This document shows, one piece after another, positions 1-12,988 of a stretch of 64,000 bases of DNA. Each line of letters starts with the position of its first letter. Within the stretch, counting starts at the first letter, position 1. Below the pieces are notes generated by a model that was not told the origin of the DNA, searched no databases, and worked only from the letters and a program-made list of their open reading frames with translations. The position numbers and the translations under genes were made by a program. This DNA is from Malaya genurostris (Eukaryota; Arthropoda; Insecta; Diptera; Culicidae), in the NCBI RefSeq assembly GCF_030247185.1, contig NC_080572.1, positions 32,534,971 to 32,598,970 on the forward strand. The letters run 5' to 3'.

Positions 1-1434
1 TCTCAACTATCAAAGAAAAGGCTAAGTCGTGGCACTACCATTCGAGTAGGAACTAAAGCTACTCTTGTGAATGATTTTTAAATGACTCATATACTTATTC
101 GACCAGTCAAACTCCAAGTAAAATGAACGACTCAGTTGTTGATACAAACTTTCTCCCCTCGTAACAGGTATCATCGGAAACTTCGTCCCTCGTTTAATAT
201 GGATCGGTTAGCTGCCGGTAGTAGAGTAGTTCAGACACGCATCCGAATTGCATTCGGTGCAACACCGGAAAAACTTTTCCCAACAACTTCGTTCTAAGAA
301 TACCAATAGCAAACATTCTTCCGCCAATTGAACCCTAACTTGCACAACAAATTGGCTGCAGTCGTACTGAGAGAGAGAAGGCTATTGAAAAAAGCACAAA
401 CCTTTCCGATTGTTCGATTCCAGAGCACCTCCGGAATGTAAAAACTATTCAGAATGAAAAGTTTCATCCAATTATTGCTCACGATTGCATGCCATTCGCA
501 CCACGTACTGGTAGGAAAGAAACACAAACAGATGAAAAAAAACGAATGAAAAAGTTCACTGCTATTCTGACAATTGCTTCTCGCATATCAAATTCAGCAA
601 CTTTCCAGATTTCCCAACACCCACTCATTGTTAAGCGCTTCAACTCGATTCCCGCGAACCAGTATTCATTTTGGTTCTCTTCTGCCAGGAACTTGGCTAT
701 TCTATTAGTCCGACTGAAACAGTCAAACTTGAGTTTGGTTGTGTCACAAAAGAAAAAATCTACCTCTCGATTGCCGTCGAATGAGCGAAACAGCAGATAC
801 TGAGCCAGGTGAGTCTAGAAAATGATCCGCAAGGATTTGACAAGGCTGAAAAAAAACTGACGAAAGCTTGATTCAAGTTAGGAAAACTTTTGCCTCAAAA
901 TAAAATATGTTTCATTAGGCGGCAGATGATCTTGGCACATACCAAGCTGAGCGGCGCTGTATGTCACGGTTCGCGAGTAGTTAACTTTGGTTTGTTACCG
1001 AATTTTTTGTTGTTTGTGTTTTACTTTGCCCTGTGTTCCGGATGCCGGAACTTTCTGTTTGTTCAACAAATTAGCAAGCATCTGAATGAATTTTAAAATC
1101 CAATACTGGTGTAAAAAATTGCTTTAGAATTATGATGAAGAAAAATGTTGAATGTTACATTTCACAAGTTTAACTGTTTTTGATCGGTTATCTGTAAAAC
1201 GAAATCACTTTATTAACGATCATGCCCCTCAAAGAAAACTTTCGTGTTTATTTTTTTTGTAACGGCAAGTGGCAGTGATGACAGATGGCTTTATCAGCAT
1301 TCACAGAAGAATTCGTTACTCGCTGAAAGTTGGTCATAACAGTAAATGGGAAACAAAAGTTTTGTCTTTCGTCTGATGTAAGAATTTGTACTCCATATGC
1401 AATGATTCGCTTGCAGTTCCTATTTGAATCCGTT
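1..1434. other. Non-coding AT-rich stretch
   Basis: Reading frames here are short, overlap on both strands and show no recognisable domain. I see no splice-bounded coding segment or transposon terminus. It is probably intronic or intergenic mosquito DNA. Confidence 0.4.
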
Positions 1435-1822
1435 AATAAATCACAGTTGTTTTATATTTATTAAATGAATATTTCTCAGAAATCAAATAAACATTAAACA
1501 TTTTTTGTAGTGTTTTGTGCTCCAATGTCTACTTTTTGACTTTCCATTAATCTATTACACAATCTATCACATCCTTTAATTCATAAGAATCTAAGTAATA
1601 TCCGGGAAGGAAATTGGAATCACGAGTTTCGATTGAAATACATTCCATAAGTAACAGATATTTTCCGACCATGATTAATTTTCATAAAAATCGAGTTATA
1701 TTGTATGAAAGAGTTCTTGTTGTATCATTTTGATTACAAAATCATAAATAGTTGCCATGAGAAGATAAAATGATGCAACTAGAATGATTTTTCATGGATT
1801 TCTCTTCGTAAATATTACGCGC
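1435..1822. repeat. Dispersed repeat, copy 1 (pairs with 10030-10345)
   Basis: This block aligns by eye, in the same orientation, with 10030-10345. Shared landmarks in order are AAATGAATAT-TCTCAG, a TATC-GGG-AGRAAATTGGA segment, ACGAG-TT-GA-GAAATACATT, a TGATTAATTTT segment and a final TGGATTTCT. Divergence is considerable, so both are old copies. No coding capacity is visible. The family is not one I can name; it ends just before the hAT-like element at 1863. Confidence 0.5.
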
Positions 1823-1862
1823 TTTGAAGCACGAATTTCTAATGAAATATCAGTATCCTGAT

Positions 1863-2783
1863 CAGTGCCGTAACCTTTCATTTCATTTCATTCAATTGAA
1901 ATCGACTATACACAGCCGATCAGTTGACTTCATACTCAATACATTCACCGCTCATTGACATACTGAATGGACAACACTCAGTTCTTCATCTGTTGCACCG
2001 TCAATTGAAACTCAGTTAAACCGACGTCAGTTTTTCCCATGAAATAACAAACATATATTTCAATTGACTGAGAAAGCGCCTATCAAATGATCAAATGAGC
2101 CTCTGGTGAATATTCAGTTAGTTCAAGATAATAAATTAACGGTAAACACGTTCAATCATAGGATGTACTTAAAATTATTGCGCTCTCTTCCAATCTTACT
2201 TTCTAATACTTTTGAATACATCTCAATACATACCAAAAATTCGAGAATTTATTCATTCACACTTGCTGCACTGATAAAAATCTAGGGCCGAAACCATGAT
2301 TAAAAATCATGAAATCATGAATCATGTCTATCATGAATAATAAGTCATGATTTCATGATCAAAACGATTCATATCATGAACAATAAAACATCTTTCATGA
2401 AAATTTTCATGATTTCAATCATTGAAATTTCACGAGAAAACATGGTTCATAATTTCATGATTAAAAAATCATGGTACCGGTAATCGATTTTTACCCGTGC
2501 GGCGATAACTGCGAATTCAAATGGAAACCGTCACCTTTTTGTTGTTCACGCCTACTCATTCGAACTTTTTCACTGAAACAGGGATTCATTCTCCCTTGAA
2601 ACGGAACAAGCGAAACATCAAATAACTAGGTATGGTTATTCAATTGATGATAAATCTAGTGGATCTGATTTGATTATAATCACAAAAGTCATTCGATCGA
2701 TTTTTAATACACTGACAGTGAAAGACCAGAAATTTCTTTTTCATCAAAGTAATTTCATTCGAAAATGAAATTTTACCGCACTG
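1863..2783. mobile_element. Non-autonomous hAT-like DNA transposon
   Basis: The element begins CAGTGCCGTAA and ends TTACCGCACTG, an imperfect terminal inverted repeat that continues into TTTCATTT-like sequence on both sides. It is flanked by a perfect 8-bp direct repeat, ATCCTGAT, at 1855-1862 and 2784-2791. An 8-bp target duplication together with a CAGTG terminus is the known signature of the hAT superfamily. No transposase frame is present in the 921 bp, so it would have to be mobilised in trans. Several CAATTGA motifs and a nested palindromic element (2265-2503) lie inside. Confidence 0.75.
2265..2503. repeat. Nearly palindromic MITE-like element inside the hAT-like element
   Basis: The outer ends GCTGCACTGATAAAAATC and GATTTTTACCCGTGCGGC are inverted copies with about three mismatches. 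Further in, ACCATGATT followed by ATCATGAAATCATGAA (from 2293) is mirrored at the right end, finishing CATGGT at 2475. The whole 240 bp is full of TCATGA and could fold into a long hairpin. I see no convincing target duplication. Similar end sequence (ACCATGAC through GATTTC to CGTGCAG) occurs near 10305-10340, so it belongs to a family. Confidence 0.6.
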
Positions 2784-2791
2784 ATCCTGAT

Positions 2792-3869
2792 ACCGGCACT
2801 CGGTCGGTCTCCATTTCCATCGCCATTGAGTTTTCCTTCTTCGCCAATCACTGAATAATAAACTCCATACTCATTCACAGACTAATCCTTGATATGATGG
2901 TCGTTTCATTTGGCATGTGTTTATAAATAAAGTGAAGTTTCTCTGACGCACGGTTGCTTGGAGAGAGTTCTTATGCCTACCGAGCATGTAATTAAATCGA
3001 CAACGAACTGCATTGTTACGGTGGAACATGTATTCGTACGCTCGGAATTTTCAAGCGACTTTGAATTAACGTGTTTTGATGATTGTACACCAATTTCTGT
3101 GAAAATAACAGTCTGTTATTTTTAATGAGAATCATCGGAATGATGTTTGAAATACGTGTATTTTAACATTTTTGAAATTTTCAGATGATTTTTATGAAAC
3201 TAATGTTTTGTTGAACCTGACAAATCTCGAAATAAATTTTTCTTGAATATTTTCCAATATGACATCGATGGTAATAGTGAGTTGAATAGAAAATGGTTCA
3301 CGTGACTGATTTAATCCAAAAAACAGGAAACATTAACATGTTAATGTTTCGGAAAGATATACTCTAGATTTTGTTTTTTATCACTTTAAATCTTCTAGTT
3401 GTATTAAACAACAATAAAGTATAGTCATACATCTTAGCGGGCCCGACTTTCGTGATATATTATATTGGTAAGCCCAAGTACTGGAATTGCAAAAACAGGT
3501 TGCTCAAGTGGTAATGTATAACTATGATGAACTTAACTTTTCTTTCGATATCTTTAAAAAGTGATGTCAAGTCCGCTCATTTTTTGGGCGAGATGAAAAC
3601 CCTATACAAATTATCTGATTGATTTTTGTTTTCATTGCGTATGTAATGCTGTATTTCTGTAACTTTTATGATAATATTCTCACGTCTGAAATTTTTGCGT
3701 TCATTTCAAACAGATAAATCTTGTACAACTTTTTCTGCAAGTTTTGAATTTTATATCATCGTTTTTCTAAAACTAAAGAAAATTGCACACACTGACCTAA
3801 AAATTCGTGTGGCAGCCAAAACTAGACGGACTCAACAGAAAAATATCATTTTTTGCCTTGCGGAAAGCA
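2792..3869. other. Non-coding stretch
   Basis: It is AT-rich, with no supported coding region. The frame at 3668-3985 has no domain features and runs into repeat sequence, so it is treated as chance. Confidence 0.4.
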
Positions 3870-4080
3870 TCATTTCGCTAATAATTCAAAAGCTACTACT
3901 AAATTGTAAATCAAGATCAAAATCTACTATTGGATTGTGGATCAATGGCTACTACTTCCGGTTCCAAAGATATAACAGTAAATGATGTAACCGACAAAAT
4001 GTGTTTCTCAGAGATGAAAAATCTATATCAAAAGACTTAAACTGGTTTGAAAGATACTAGGTTATTTGATAAGCTCACAA
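3870..4080 (+). repeat. Degraded copy of the modular repeat family
   Basis: The segment around 3948-4010 (CTACTTCCGGTTCCAAAGAT, then ATGATGTAACCGACAAAA) matches the module at 28990-29045 (CTTACTTCCGGTCCCGGAGA, then GACGTAGCTGAAAAA). The neighbouring bases also match loosely. It is an old, truncated copy of the family described at 48290-48740. Confidence 0.45.
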
Positions 4081-7000
4081 TACAATACTAAAGGCCGAGG
4101 ATAGAATTTTATAAATACTTTAATGAGACTATTTATACTAGGTGGATTAAGAAGGGTTTATTTTTCATCGAAAAGGAATAATAAATCAATATAAAAATAT
4201 GAAGACTACCGTCAAACATCAGAATGTCATTAAACTTTAACCGATATGAATCATGAAAAAATTGGATGATAACGCCATCTGCGTATCAATCTCGAAATTT
4301 ATTGATCCACGTTTTACACCAATTTACAGCAAGACCAGTCGCCGCTGACGGGTCACCATTCATAGATGCCATCACATCCACTTTCAAAAATCGCATGGTT
4401 TCGGCCCCACAAAAACAATGGAATTAAACTCTTAATAGGATTTCTGAGAGATATTTATACCGATACTGTATCTCGACCAAAACAAAATATTCCGGCTCTA
4501 TAAAAAATATGTCTAATATAACAGCAAAGCTCTAAAAAGCAAATTGCTCAAGTTTAAATTATATTAAATCTCATTAGAAATGTATAGTTTTGCTCAAATG
4601 TGTAATTATTCATGAAAACAATTAATTGATTTTCGTCACATCAGGAATTCTCTTTGTGTGCAAACGTGTTGGTTTGAGACTTGAATCCACAAAGACACTT
4701 CATGACATTTTCCGTATCGCAAGACTCTCAACTAACTAGCAGCAGTCTGATCAAACAATAAAATAACTGCTAATAAACAACCAACAACATTCACCATTTG
4801 ACCTGGAGCAATAAACAAACAATCTCTTCCAATAGACAATTGGTCCGTTTATCCGGTTCTGTCGGCTAACACCTTGATGGACTTCCATCATCGTTTTCTC
4901 AATGAAATGGGTAAACGTTCAACAAAGCAATCGTCTGTCAGACGATTGGCACAAATCGCATCTTGTTGACATCTTTACGATGGTTTCCTTGTCGATATCC
5001 CTTGGTTGCGATAAGGATGCTAATACCGTTCACCTTGTAAGGTTTCTTCTATCGTTAAAAAAATCGTGCAGTCTCCTTCGAATAGTATACGACTTGAACT
5101 AAGGCGATACTTGTCACCGTGAAACTTCATAACTGCTACGTGGATTTGATCGCAGGTTTTATGAAACGAATCGTGTTTGAAATTCGTTTCAAGTCGCAGA
5201 CGTTCGCCGTTCATTGTTTATTCTCTTTCGCAATTCGAAGACAGCACAAAAAAACAACAACCCACTATCCTTCTTCATTGACGAGTTTCATTCATAAATC
5301 ACAGTCGATGACGATGGTGCCGGATGCAGATAGTGGGGGCAACAACGGAGTTAGACCTTGATTCAAGTGACCACGCAACGTCAATATGATCGAAGAGTAG
5401 GCAAACCGGTTCGAATTCTACTCTGCTTTAGTGAGTTTCCAAATGAATCGAGCAGGCCCCTGCAGAAATATTAAGTTTTAAGTTTTAATTAATATGAAAT
5501 CATGGTCACAATTTGCTTTAGTTAATGAGATATTTAAAAAAAAAGTAATTGGACGTATGCTTTATTGGAATAGTATCGAAACGCACCTACCTTCAAAATG
5601 ACAGCCACTAGCTCCACGAATCAGGCTGCCCTTTGTATTCCACTTAGTAGTAGTTTACTCCTCTCCGACTCACAATAGTTCATCCTTAAAATTTACCGGT
5701 GCACGGATCGGAACGGTACTCGGTGCAAATGCAATTGGCTAGTGCTGGTGCATTCTTGGTTGCATAATACATTTACGATGTGCACCATTAGCTCCATCGC
5801 CTCGAGTGTTGTTGTTTTGAAAAAAAAATCTGACTGCACCAGTCAGTCAGTGAGTCAGTTTACTGTGCAAGTGCACACATGTGCTCATGCATCAGCAGAC
5901 CGGTCCAGGAGAAGCACACGCTCAAGTAACGCTCGTGGATCGGAACAGCAGACGAAGGCATTGCAAACATTCTACTGGCAAGGATGCTAAGAAATGCTTT
6001 CGCTGTAAGGCTAACCGGGAGAATTCATCAGAGCACCTCCCAGTTGTGATGGTTAGTTGGTAAATGTAATATTTAGCCAACCGGTTGCCCGTAAATTTCT
6101 GGATAAATAAACACTCCACTCGCAGCTGGGTATATCTCGCGTTCCAAAAGCTTTCCAAAAGCATTCCCAGGCTCGTTGTCTTGCTAAGCTCAGCCATACT
6201 TGATGTATGGCTTTCAAAGACTTGTTTGCCTTCTGATGATGCAGCCGGAGGTTCAGTCGCTCAACAAAATTTGTTGGACTGCAGTTTTGTAGCTGCTACC
6301 GAGAGTAAAACAAATGCTTTATGCTAGAGTATAACCGCGCGTGTGGAAATGATCTTCCCCCTATTACCGGAGAAGATCCTGCAACTATACGACAGTAATG
6401 CATTCTATGTTGTCATGCGGATAGAAAGGATGTTCAGCCTTGGTCCGGAAACGAATTTGCGGTAGGTTCTTTCAAGTCATTTTGTAAGAATAAACTTGAC
6501 TTTCACGCGTGTTCACAACCCAGGCCGTGTTTTATTACGGCTCCGTGGGTCATGAAACATCAGCACTTGCTACAATAATAATAATACAGTTCAATTATTT
6601 AGTAAGTTTCTTCGGCTTATTTAGGTTATTGAAAGTATGAGAACTAACAGCAGTTTCAAGGCACATTAAAACCAATGCAAATTATGTGAATTGTAATTGT
6701 AAAATTTCATTTGTCTTCCCTAGTTTTACCTTTCTTGGAACCATCAAACTTCGGGAACAAACGAGAGAAGCATCATTTCCATCTTTTATGCATTTCACCC
6801 ATTAAAGCGGAATAATTTACAAGTTACAAATCCCAGCATAGTTTCAGCAATTTCAACCTCACATCCTGGCTCCTCAGCTGCACACAAAAACACACTGCCA
6901 ACCAATGGTGCTGATTGTTCCGAACAGGCAAAACTGGTAAGACGAACGCCACGCCATTATTCCGAGCCGAAAGCAGCTGAAAATTATGATTATTCACGCT

Positions 7001-8430
7001 CGGTTTGCCGGCAGCGACTTAATTGTTGCATAAATGCTGCATCGTTGACTACGGGTGCATAGTTTGCCTTTGACGGGAGTCGTTCCGAAGCATAACAATG
7101 AAAAAATACATACTCTATCACCCCTTTCCCTTCACCTCTAGTAGAACAGAAAAAAATACATCGACCAGGATGAGGAGTCGGAAAATTTTTGCAATTCTAA
7201 AATGGGTGCAGCGTTTCAGGTTGTTATTTTTTATGCACCGAAACAGGGTATAATTACTGCAGCAACACCCGTTCCGAGCCTTATCAGCATCACACCGAAA
7301 CGGACTGGTCCATTAAAAGTGCTGTGTGTCGATACAGTGCACAAATACTCGGGTAAGGGGCGTTCACCGGCTAGTGTTTTTCGCCGGATGGATCGGCCTA
7401 GCGCAGACACACCGTTTCGAATGATTACTAGTGCTCCTATCGGGAACTTCGAGCCTCTTCGCTACCTACCTACTACACGTACAGAATCCGTGTTCTGGTG
7501 TGTGTGATAACTGCGACTGACACCCAACAGACGAATGCATAGGCGCCGCTTCGCTACACGAAATCCACCCGCGCACTAATTATACTTTGTAATATGATTA
7601 TGACCAAACATATCGGTAGTTATCATTATCGTGCAATTGGATATGATTGAAGGTGGATCTTCCTCTCACGGGTCAAATTGGCATGATGTGATTGCGTGGC
7701 GAGATGAAACTACCGAGTTCGACCGGGTGTCCGATTGGTATTAGATCGGTGGATATTCGTTAATTAGTGGAATTGCCATTTCGCACGATATACGAACCGT
7801 GAGTCACGTGTCAGATTGCAGCGTGTTTCTGGGTAATGAGAACTGTTGCAACATTGGAATAACAACCACGGAATCGATTATAAGGATATGAAATGATTCG
7901 GTTTGTGTATTATTCTCAGTGATTTCCTCGAACTCGTGCCATTATTGTGATTCTATCAATTTCCATTGTTTCAAAATTATTTTGGTGCGGACACGAATTA
8001 AATAGAATTTGGTGAACATATCATTGAAATGAAATACTTTTTACGAATCTAAATAATGATATGAAAATATAATATATTCGAATGAGGAAATAAATATCAG
8101 CGGGTGAAAATTGACATTTTTCTTCAAAGTTCCGTATAGATAATTTGTATCTGATCTAATTTTATCTGACGGCCTGGACTGCATGGAATAACCTCAGACT
8201 TGAAACCGCACTACACTAATTTTCATTGTTTAAAACAGAATCTTGGATGCTGCAAAAATAACAGAGGTGAAAAATGATTTTTCTCACACTAAAATTAACT
8301 TTTCGCTTGAACAAATGATGTTGTAAATAAATTGATGATTTTACAAATGAAAATTTCATTGCTTTTGCATTTTGACAGATAAACCTTCAATTATCATCCT
8401 CGCACACGTACGCCTCTAGGTGTGAAACAC
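4081..8430. other. Non-coding stretch, no gene supported
   Basis: Several 60-100 codon frames occur on both strands (for example 5119-5361, 5742-5990, 7202-7507). They overlap one another, lack known domains and carry no flanking splice signals that make a consistent gene. I see no transposon ends. Confidence 0.4.
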
Positions 8431-8432
8431 AA

Positions 8433-8474
8433 CGTTAGATCGCTCAAAGGGCTAACCGTTAGATCGCTCAAAGG
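8433..8474 (+). repeat. Two-copy tandem repeat, 24-bp period
   Basis: CGTTAGATCGCTCAAAGG occurs exactly at 8433-8450 and again at 8457-8474, with a short variable spacer. It lies just upstream of the ATG of the small ORF at 8486. Confidence 0.7.
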
Positions 8475-8485
8475 ACAACCTCGAA

Positions 8486-8683
8486 ATGAGTAAAACTAGT
8501 GAACAAAAGGGACCATTTACAGTAATAACGAATTCAATCGCTATTGACTTCAAGCAGTATTTAATTCGACCTTCGATACAGAAACGTGACACTTTGATTA
8601 AGAAGCAGAAGCATCTTGATAATGAGTTAAATGCAATCGAATTCACCAAAAACAACTACAATGTGCACTATCGAAATGCGTGA
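8486..8683 (+). CDS. Small hypothetical ORF (65 aa)
   Basis: This is a hydrophilic, lysine- and asparagine-rich frame from ATG to TGA with no signal peptide, membrane segment or known motif. Near its end lies GCGTGAGT, which could serve as a splice donor, and a second frame continues past it. Codon use looks no less coding-like than the neighbours, but that is weak evidence. It could be a transposon remnant or a chance frame. I do not recognise it. Confidence 0.15.
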   Translation: MSKTSEQKGPFTVITNSIAIDFKQYLIRPSIQKRDTLIKKQKHLDNELNAIEFTKNNYNVHYRNA

Positions 8684-8699
8684 GTTTGACCTGCCCTCA

Positions 8700-10029
8700 G
8701 CTGTTCACGTGGATAAGGTAAAAAAACCTCCCCTCTCTCTTATTCCGCTAAATAGCATAAAGAGCGCCTCTCCCTCTAGGAAAAGAGCAATAGTGCAATC
8801 CTGTAATAAAACAAAATATTTTTACTATGTAATCAACCACGTTGTAATGAGGCGGAATGAAGATCAGTTATGAAAAAAATATTTTGGGCATGTAGATGTT
8901 GTCACAAAAATAAGAACAAGTCAAGTTTGCAACAAAATTTATCGAAAAAAATTCCACACCACGACGCCCAGATCCGTGTAAAGTACAAGAAGGAATGATC
9001 GATTTTAGACCTTTTATAATAGTTGAAAATCGGGATTGATACACCTCAGAACCATCGTAGCGGGCACGAGAAAGATAAGCAAGCGTTATGAGTTTTTCAC
9101 ACACGGGCAAAATTCCGATTCTAGAAACGAACAAAACGGGTCATGATTTGGGGAAAATAGTATATTTTCATGTTATGATAATACACCATGATCAAAAATT
9201 CTCGGATCATGATCCATTTGGACTGAATTCGTTGAAAATTGAGCGTAACGCACTTGACGTTGTTGGGTATAACTTCAGGCGTGTTTCTGGTACAATAGTA
9301 ATGTTTGTCACATAAATTCAGGCGTTATGTTTTCAAATAGAAATAAATGGAATGGTGTAATGAACGTATTTTTTACGCGATTTTAACTAATGTCTCAAAT
9401 GAGGTACATTTGAATAGCAAAACAGTGAAAAGCACGACGAGTTTCTTTTAATCTGAATCATGACCAAATAAAATATTATATTTATGGAAAACGACGACAC
9501 CTAAAATAACGAGTTTACTTGCGTTCATTGCTCCACTTTTGATTTTGTGTTTCAGAATTTCTACACTTCAACGAACTGCCAAAAAACACGTGTGAATCAA
9601 ACCTTTTAAAAAGAAACTCCATGTCGAGTTCTTGTAAATATCGCGGATTGATTTTGTCTTTTATTTTTCAAGAAATCGTTTTTAAAATCGTCTTATTTAC
9701 AATATTTAGGTGAATCAATACAGCTTGTGTAATTATATCTATAAAACAAATTAATCAAAGTGGTTGAACAATTTTTTTTCTGATTTTCGTTAAATGGTGC
9801 TCAAAATTCACAATCGAATTTATTTTTTGATTTACGCTATCTCTTGGAATATTAATCTAGCAACAACGGTCACATGAAATATGTAAGAATACATTCAGAT
9901 ATATTCATACAAAATGAAACATTGATGTTTGCCAAATGATAATCGTAGCCGTGCTTAGTCTCTTATGATGTCAGTTTTTGGTTTATTATCTTTATGTTGT
10001 CAATTCTCTTTCAGAGGGCGGGTAAAACA
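8700..10029. other. Non-coding stretch
   Basis: AT-rich sequence with short unsupported frames on both strands. No repeat ends or RNA genes recognised. Confidence 0.4.
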
Positions 10030-10345
10030 ACACAATTATGAAATGAATATGTCTCAGGATCGAGTAAACATTTTCAGTAGTTCATGATTTTTACCTTACC
10101 TTTAACCTAATAAAGCAATCCATCACATCACTTGAAGCAGAGGGTTCAAAGTGATATCTGGGTAGAAAATTGGAGTTACGAGCTTTGAAAGAAATACATT
10201 TTTCTAGTAACGCAATTTCAGAGCTTGATTAATTTTTATGGCAGAAGACTTATTGCTCATAATTTCATGACAAGTTAAAATTATTGGTTTCATGATTTTC
10301 TAACCATGACGGCAGTAATGGATTTCTTTTCGTGCAGTGTTTCCA
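10030..10345. repeat. Dispersed repeat, copy 2 (pairs with 1435-1822)
   Basis: Same family and orientation as 1435-1822. Its right part also carries ACCATGAC and a GATTTCTTTTCGTGCAG-like end that resembles the right terminus of the palindromic element at 2265-2503. This suggests both blocks derive from related non-autonomous elements. Confidence 0.45.
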
Positions 10346-11438
<1,093 letters not shown>

Positions 11439-11679
11439 TGTTTAAACCAGCAGTAGTCAGTCTAACCGTGACAGAACTATCTCCAATTGTGAGCTCCGAT
11501 AGCAGACATGCGGCGAAAGCACGATTTGCAAGTATACAAGTAAGGAGTGTATCGCAAAGTGGTTAGCAACATTTATTATTGAATAAAAAAGCGAAAAAAA
11601 CATATTTTGACATCAGTTTTCGATACATTGTAGAAAAATTACATTTTTATGCATTTCACTGATTGTATTGAAGAAAATC

Positions 11680-12191
11680 CTAGTTTCTGTGAAATGCTCG
11701 CACTTTGGACTTGACATTTTTCATTAAATTCTGCACAATTACTTTTGTGACTTTCCTGGTGGCAGCTGTCCAGTTTTTTTTTAACTCCTGCATGTTTTGG
11801 CACACTGTACCTTCCTTCCGAAAGTGCCGCTTAACAATTGCCAAATACCTTTCAATTGGCCGAAGATCCGGGCAGTTAGGTAGGTTGATGTCGAATTGTG
11901 CATTATTTTTTGACAACCACTGTAGAACGGAGTTGGCGTAGTGGGCTGAAGCCAAATCCGGCCAGAAGAGAGGAGGAGCCTTATGCTTTCTGTACAGTGG
12001 CAGCATTCTCTTCTTCAAACATTCTTCCTCGTACACCTTGGCATTAATTGTGCCCTTCGTGAAGAAAATCGATGACCGCAAACCACAGGTACAAATTGCT
12101 TGCCAGACCAACACCTTCTACCCAAACTTTTCCATAGCCACCGTGGTGTCAGCGTCGTCCAGGTCCTGGTACACCGATTTAGTATAATATT
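11680..12191 (-). pseudogene. ITmD37E transposase, C-terminal half
   Basis: The frame reads VWQAICTCGL, then PDLASAHY (second catalytic Asp), then NCPDLRPIERY (third catalytic acidic residue, Glu). Only 34 residues separate that Asp and Glu, three fewer than the DD37E pattern; the loss appears to sit around AQFDINLPN. An in-frame TAG at 12118-12120 interrupts the join to the upstream part, which reads TKSVYQDLDDADTTVAMEKF. The protein would cut and rejoin transposon ends in the nucleus. Its N-terminal half lies 2 kb away beyond the LINE insertion. Confidence 0.8.
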
Positions 12192-12203
12192 GCGGTCCGG
12201 GCA
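12192..12203. repeat. Target-site duplication, copy 1 (LINE in ITmD37E)
   Basis: GCGGTCCGGGCA is repeated exactly at 14167-14178. The two copies flank the LINE at 12204-14166 and fall in the transposase codons for Leu-Pro-Gly-Pro. Confidence 0.85.
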
Positions 12204-12369
12204 GGAATCAGAACAAATTGGCTCAAATGGCACGTTCCCCTTGATATTTGGAGATTTGTGCCTTGCCATCAATTTGTTTTTAGCATCATTTTCCCGATAT
12301 ATAAGAGGGAAGGATTGAAAGGAAATGGTAAGGGTTGGACTAGGAGGTTGGGAAAAATTGACGACACAA

Positions 12370-12630
12370 AAACACATAAAAGCAGAAGTAAATTCTGCAC
12401 CCCTAAGGGATGCTGAACAATCTGCTGAGGATCACATTTAGTGGAAGCAGAAGGAAATTCTGAACGTCTACGAGGTCCCGAAAAGTCTGCTGTTAATAAA
12501 ACCTCCAACCCCCGAGAGAATTTAGAGATCTTACAAAAGCAGAATGCAGAACGACTCGCAGTATGTACGAGCAGAAGTAAATTCGGTACCCCCCAAAGGA
12601 TGCCAAACAATCTGCTAAACCCTATTTAAG
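12370..12630 (-). repeat. Repeated hairpin modules in the LINE 3' UTR
   Basis: A module made of GCAGAAGTAAATTCTGC, in which GCAGAA pairs with TTCTGC, followed by CACCCC-AAGGGATGC and AACAATCTGC recurs. Clear or partial copies start at about 12380, 12447 and 12570, with a fragment near 12537. The tail at 50664-50957 carries two more modules, at about 50831 and 50900. Repeats in a LINE 3' end may be recognised by its reverse transcriptase; that role is inference. Confidence 0.7.
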
Positions 12631-12682
12631 GTGAATACAGAAAGGATTCATTCACTCCAGGAAGAACGATGAACCCTTCTGA

Positions 12683-12877
12683 CTATAGCTCCTTATCACA
12701 TTGGGTGAGAAACGAGAGAATATCCTCCAATTTTAGCTCCGCATACACAGACTCAACCATGTATGGAGAACCAAAAACCCGGATACGTAGCTGCGTCAAT
12801 GCGGGACAGTTACATATCAGATGATAATGAAGTACCATAATCGCATTCACACAAATCACACGAATAATACTCAGCAC
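12683..12877 (-). pseudogene. LINE ORF2 C-terminal fragment
   Basis: This frame contains HLICNCPALTQLRIRVFG. Together with CDLCECDYGT in the neighbouring frame just upstream, it resembles the Cys-rich zinc-binding tail found at the C-terminus of many LINE ORF2 proteins. Frameshifts separate it from the reverse transcriptase frame at 12989-13885. Confidence 0.6.
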
Positions 12878-12988
12878 GTTGAATAGTAGCCATGTGATAA
12901 TTGAGTTTGCATTGTCCAGTCAGAGCTCTGACCAGAATACTGCAATGATACTTGGAGAAATGCAGTAGACACTTTGACATTTTCAGAT

